This document shows positions 63,378 to 64,000 of a stretch of 64,000 bases of DNA, one piece after another. Made by a program: the position numbers and the translations under genes. The DNA is from Planotetraspora mira (GTDB lineage: Bacteria; Actinomycetota; Actinomycetes; Streptosporangiales; Streptosporangiaceae), in assembly GCF_016863275.1 (NCBI RefSeq), contig NZ_BOOO01000030.1:62001-126000 (forward strand), in the 5' to 3' direction. The notes below the pieces were generated by a model, which did no database searches, was not told the origin of the DNA, and saw nothing but the letters and a program-made list of their open reading frames with translations. Positions within the stretch are counted from its first letter, which is position 1, and every line of letters starts with the position of its first letter.

Positions 63378-63869
63378 ATGAGGAGGGACGAGCTACTCGA
63401 CGCGGCGGAATGCCTGCTGGAGGACCAGGGGTCCCAGGGGCTCACGCTGGCCGCCGTGGCCGAGCGTGCCGGCGTCAGCAAGGGCGGTCTCCTCTATCAC
63501 TTCTCGGGCAAGGAAGCCCTGATCAAGGCCATGATCGAGCGCCTCATCGGCGAATTCGACGCGATGATCGAGGCACAGCACGAGAGCACGTACACAAGGG
63601 CCTATCTGAAGGCGACCTTCGAGGCCATCGAGACCGGCAGGCTCAGACGCTGGGCCGTGGTGACGGGGGCGGCGGGTGATCCGGCGCTCCTCGCACCACT
63701 GCGGGAGGCGATGGCCCGCTGGCACCGGCACGGCCTCGACGACGAGCCTCATCCGCAGACGTCCCAGATCGTACGGCTGGCGTGCGAGGGCGTCTGGGAG
63801 GTCGCCACCCACTGTCCCGCGATCGTCGACTACGGAGCGGTCCGGCAGGGACTTCTCGCCCTGCTCTGA
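63378..63869 (+). CDS. TetR family transcriptional regulator
   Basis: The 163-residue protein (short for TetR) has the HTH in RRDELLDAAECLLEDQG, then LAAVAERAGVSKGGLLYHFS (residues about 1-50), and a TetR_C-type helical domain. The ATG at 63378 is preceded by TACAGT (63365-63370) and 7 nt, so it is probably leaderless. ACCG-N6-CGGT next to that -10 could be its operator. It is divergent from the cysteine desulfurase gene, 106 bp away; target unknown. Confidence 0.87.
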   Translation: MRRDELLDAAECLLEDQGSQGLTLAAVAERAGVSKGGLLYHFSGKEALIKAMIERLIGEFDAMIEAQHESTYTRAYLKATFEAIETGRLRRWAVVTGAAGDPALLAPLREAMARWHRHGLDDEPHPQTSQIVRLACEGVWEVATHCPAIVDYGAVRQGLLALL

Positions 63870-63882
63870 GCCCCTTTGCCGG

Positions 63883-63956
63883 GCTCTTTTCTGAGCTCTT
63901 TTCTGATCCCTTTTTGGTGGTCGCCCCTTCCGGCAAGTCAACCGGTAAGGGCGACC
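63883..63956. repeat. 12-bp duplicate and hairpin after the TetR gene
   Basis: GCTCTTTTCTGA occurs twice in tandem (63883-63894 and 63895-63906), then a T-run. A hairpin follows with GGTCGCCC / GGGCGACC arms (63919-63926 and 63949-63956) and inner CCGG/CCGG pairs. This probably ends the TetR transcript; T-runs lie before rather than after the stem. Confidence 0.55.
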
Positions 63957-64000
63957 GGCTTCTGTCTGCCCGCTTCACCCGACTCGGAAACCCTGGAAAG

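Overview
The window is 64 kb of GC-rich actinobacterial chromosome. It carries the branched-chain amino acid genes leuCD, leuB, cimA, ilvE and ilvBNC, together with serA, gltX, gatCAB, ligA, mnmA and a cysteine desulfurase. An NdgR/LtbR-type IclR regulator is divergent from leuCD, leader-peptide attenuators precede ilv genes, and many genes look leaderless (a TAnnnT box 6-7 nt before the start codon). Gene content and style suggest a filamentous actinomycete, most likely Streptosporangiales or a relative; that placement is inference. No phage, transposase, cas gene or origin was seen.

Layout. 1-2.9 kb: a 53-bp repeat array, an MFS drug exporter and its divergent TetR regulator, and a small leaderless gene. 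2.9-6.4 kb: hup, leuD, leuC and the divergent ndgR with a duplicated operator. 6.4-9.7 kb: an acidic protein of unknown function, a thioesterase and a thioredoxin-like protein. 9.9-10.2 kb: two tRNA-Glu and one tRNA-Gln. 10.3-15.6 kb: an M3 peptidase, a large head-to-head repeat array, gltX with an FAH-family gene, and a heme monooxygenase. 15.6-20.7 kb: cimA with its attenuator, an O-methyltransferase, a repeat array, ilvE and leuB. 20.7-26.1 kb: a ROK repressor divergent from a sugar ABC transporter and ROK kinase operon. 26.2-28.3 kb: a leucine-type leader peptide with an NdgR-like operator that leads only to a tiny ORF, then serA. 28.6-38.4 kb: an SseB-like protein, a sugar symporter, a PadR/ABC transporter operon, a CAP lipoprotein, an FHA protein and a PBP4-type carboxypeptidase. 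38.5-42.1 kb: ilvBNC with its attenuator. 42.2-49.6 kb: a GGDEF-EAL protein, a 2-hydroxyacid dehydrogenase, a PQQ-type sugar dehydrogenase lipoprotein, a repeat array and a VanW protein. 49.9-64 kb: gatCAB with an extra 31-codon ORF between gatA and gatB, a second GGDEF-EAL protein, ligA, core MetE, an MBL hydrolase, mnmA, a DUF695-like protein, a cysteine desulfurase and a TetR regulator.

The metabolic genes form a network. CimA, IlvBN, IlvC, LeuCD, LeuB and IlvE supply Ile, Val and Leu (leuA and ilvD are not in the window). SerA feeds serine synthesis. GltX, GatCAB and the tRNA-Glu/Gln genes are the parts of the indirect Gln-tRNA pathway. The cysteine desulfurase can feed sulfur to MnmA.

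The most unusual structure is a family of 53-bp periodic arrays at four loci (22 copies). Three lie between convergent genes and the fourth follows the 3' end of a minus-strand gene at the window edge. Each unit has a near-invariant 12-bp core (GTGCATGATCAC) and a variable stretch. That stretch usually carries G(G/C)TC exactly 28 bp from the core start, often flanked by different but self-complementary arms. I recognise no published name for it. The second notable item is the orphan leucine attenuator/NdgR-operator/small-ORF unit at 26.2-26.6 kb.
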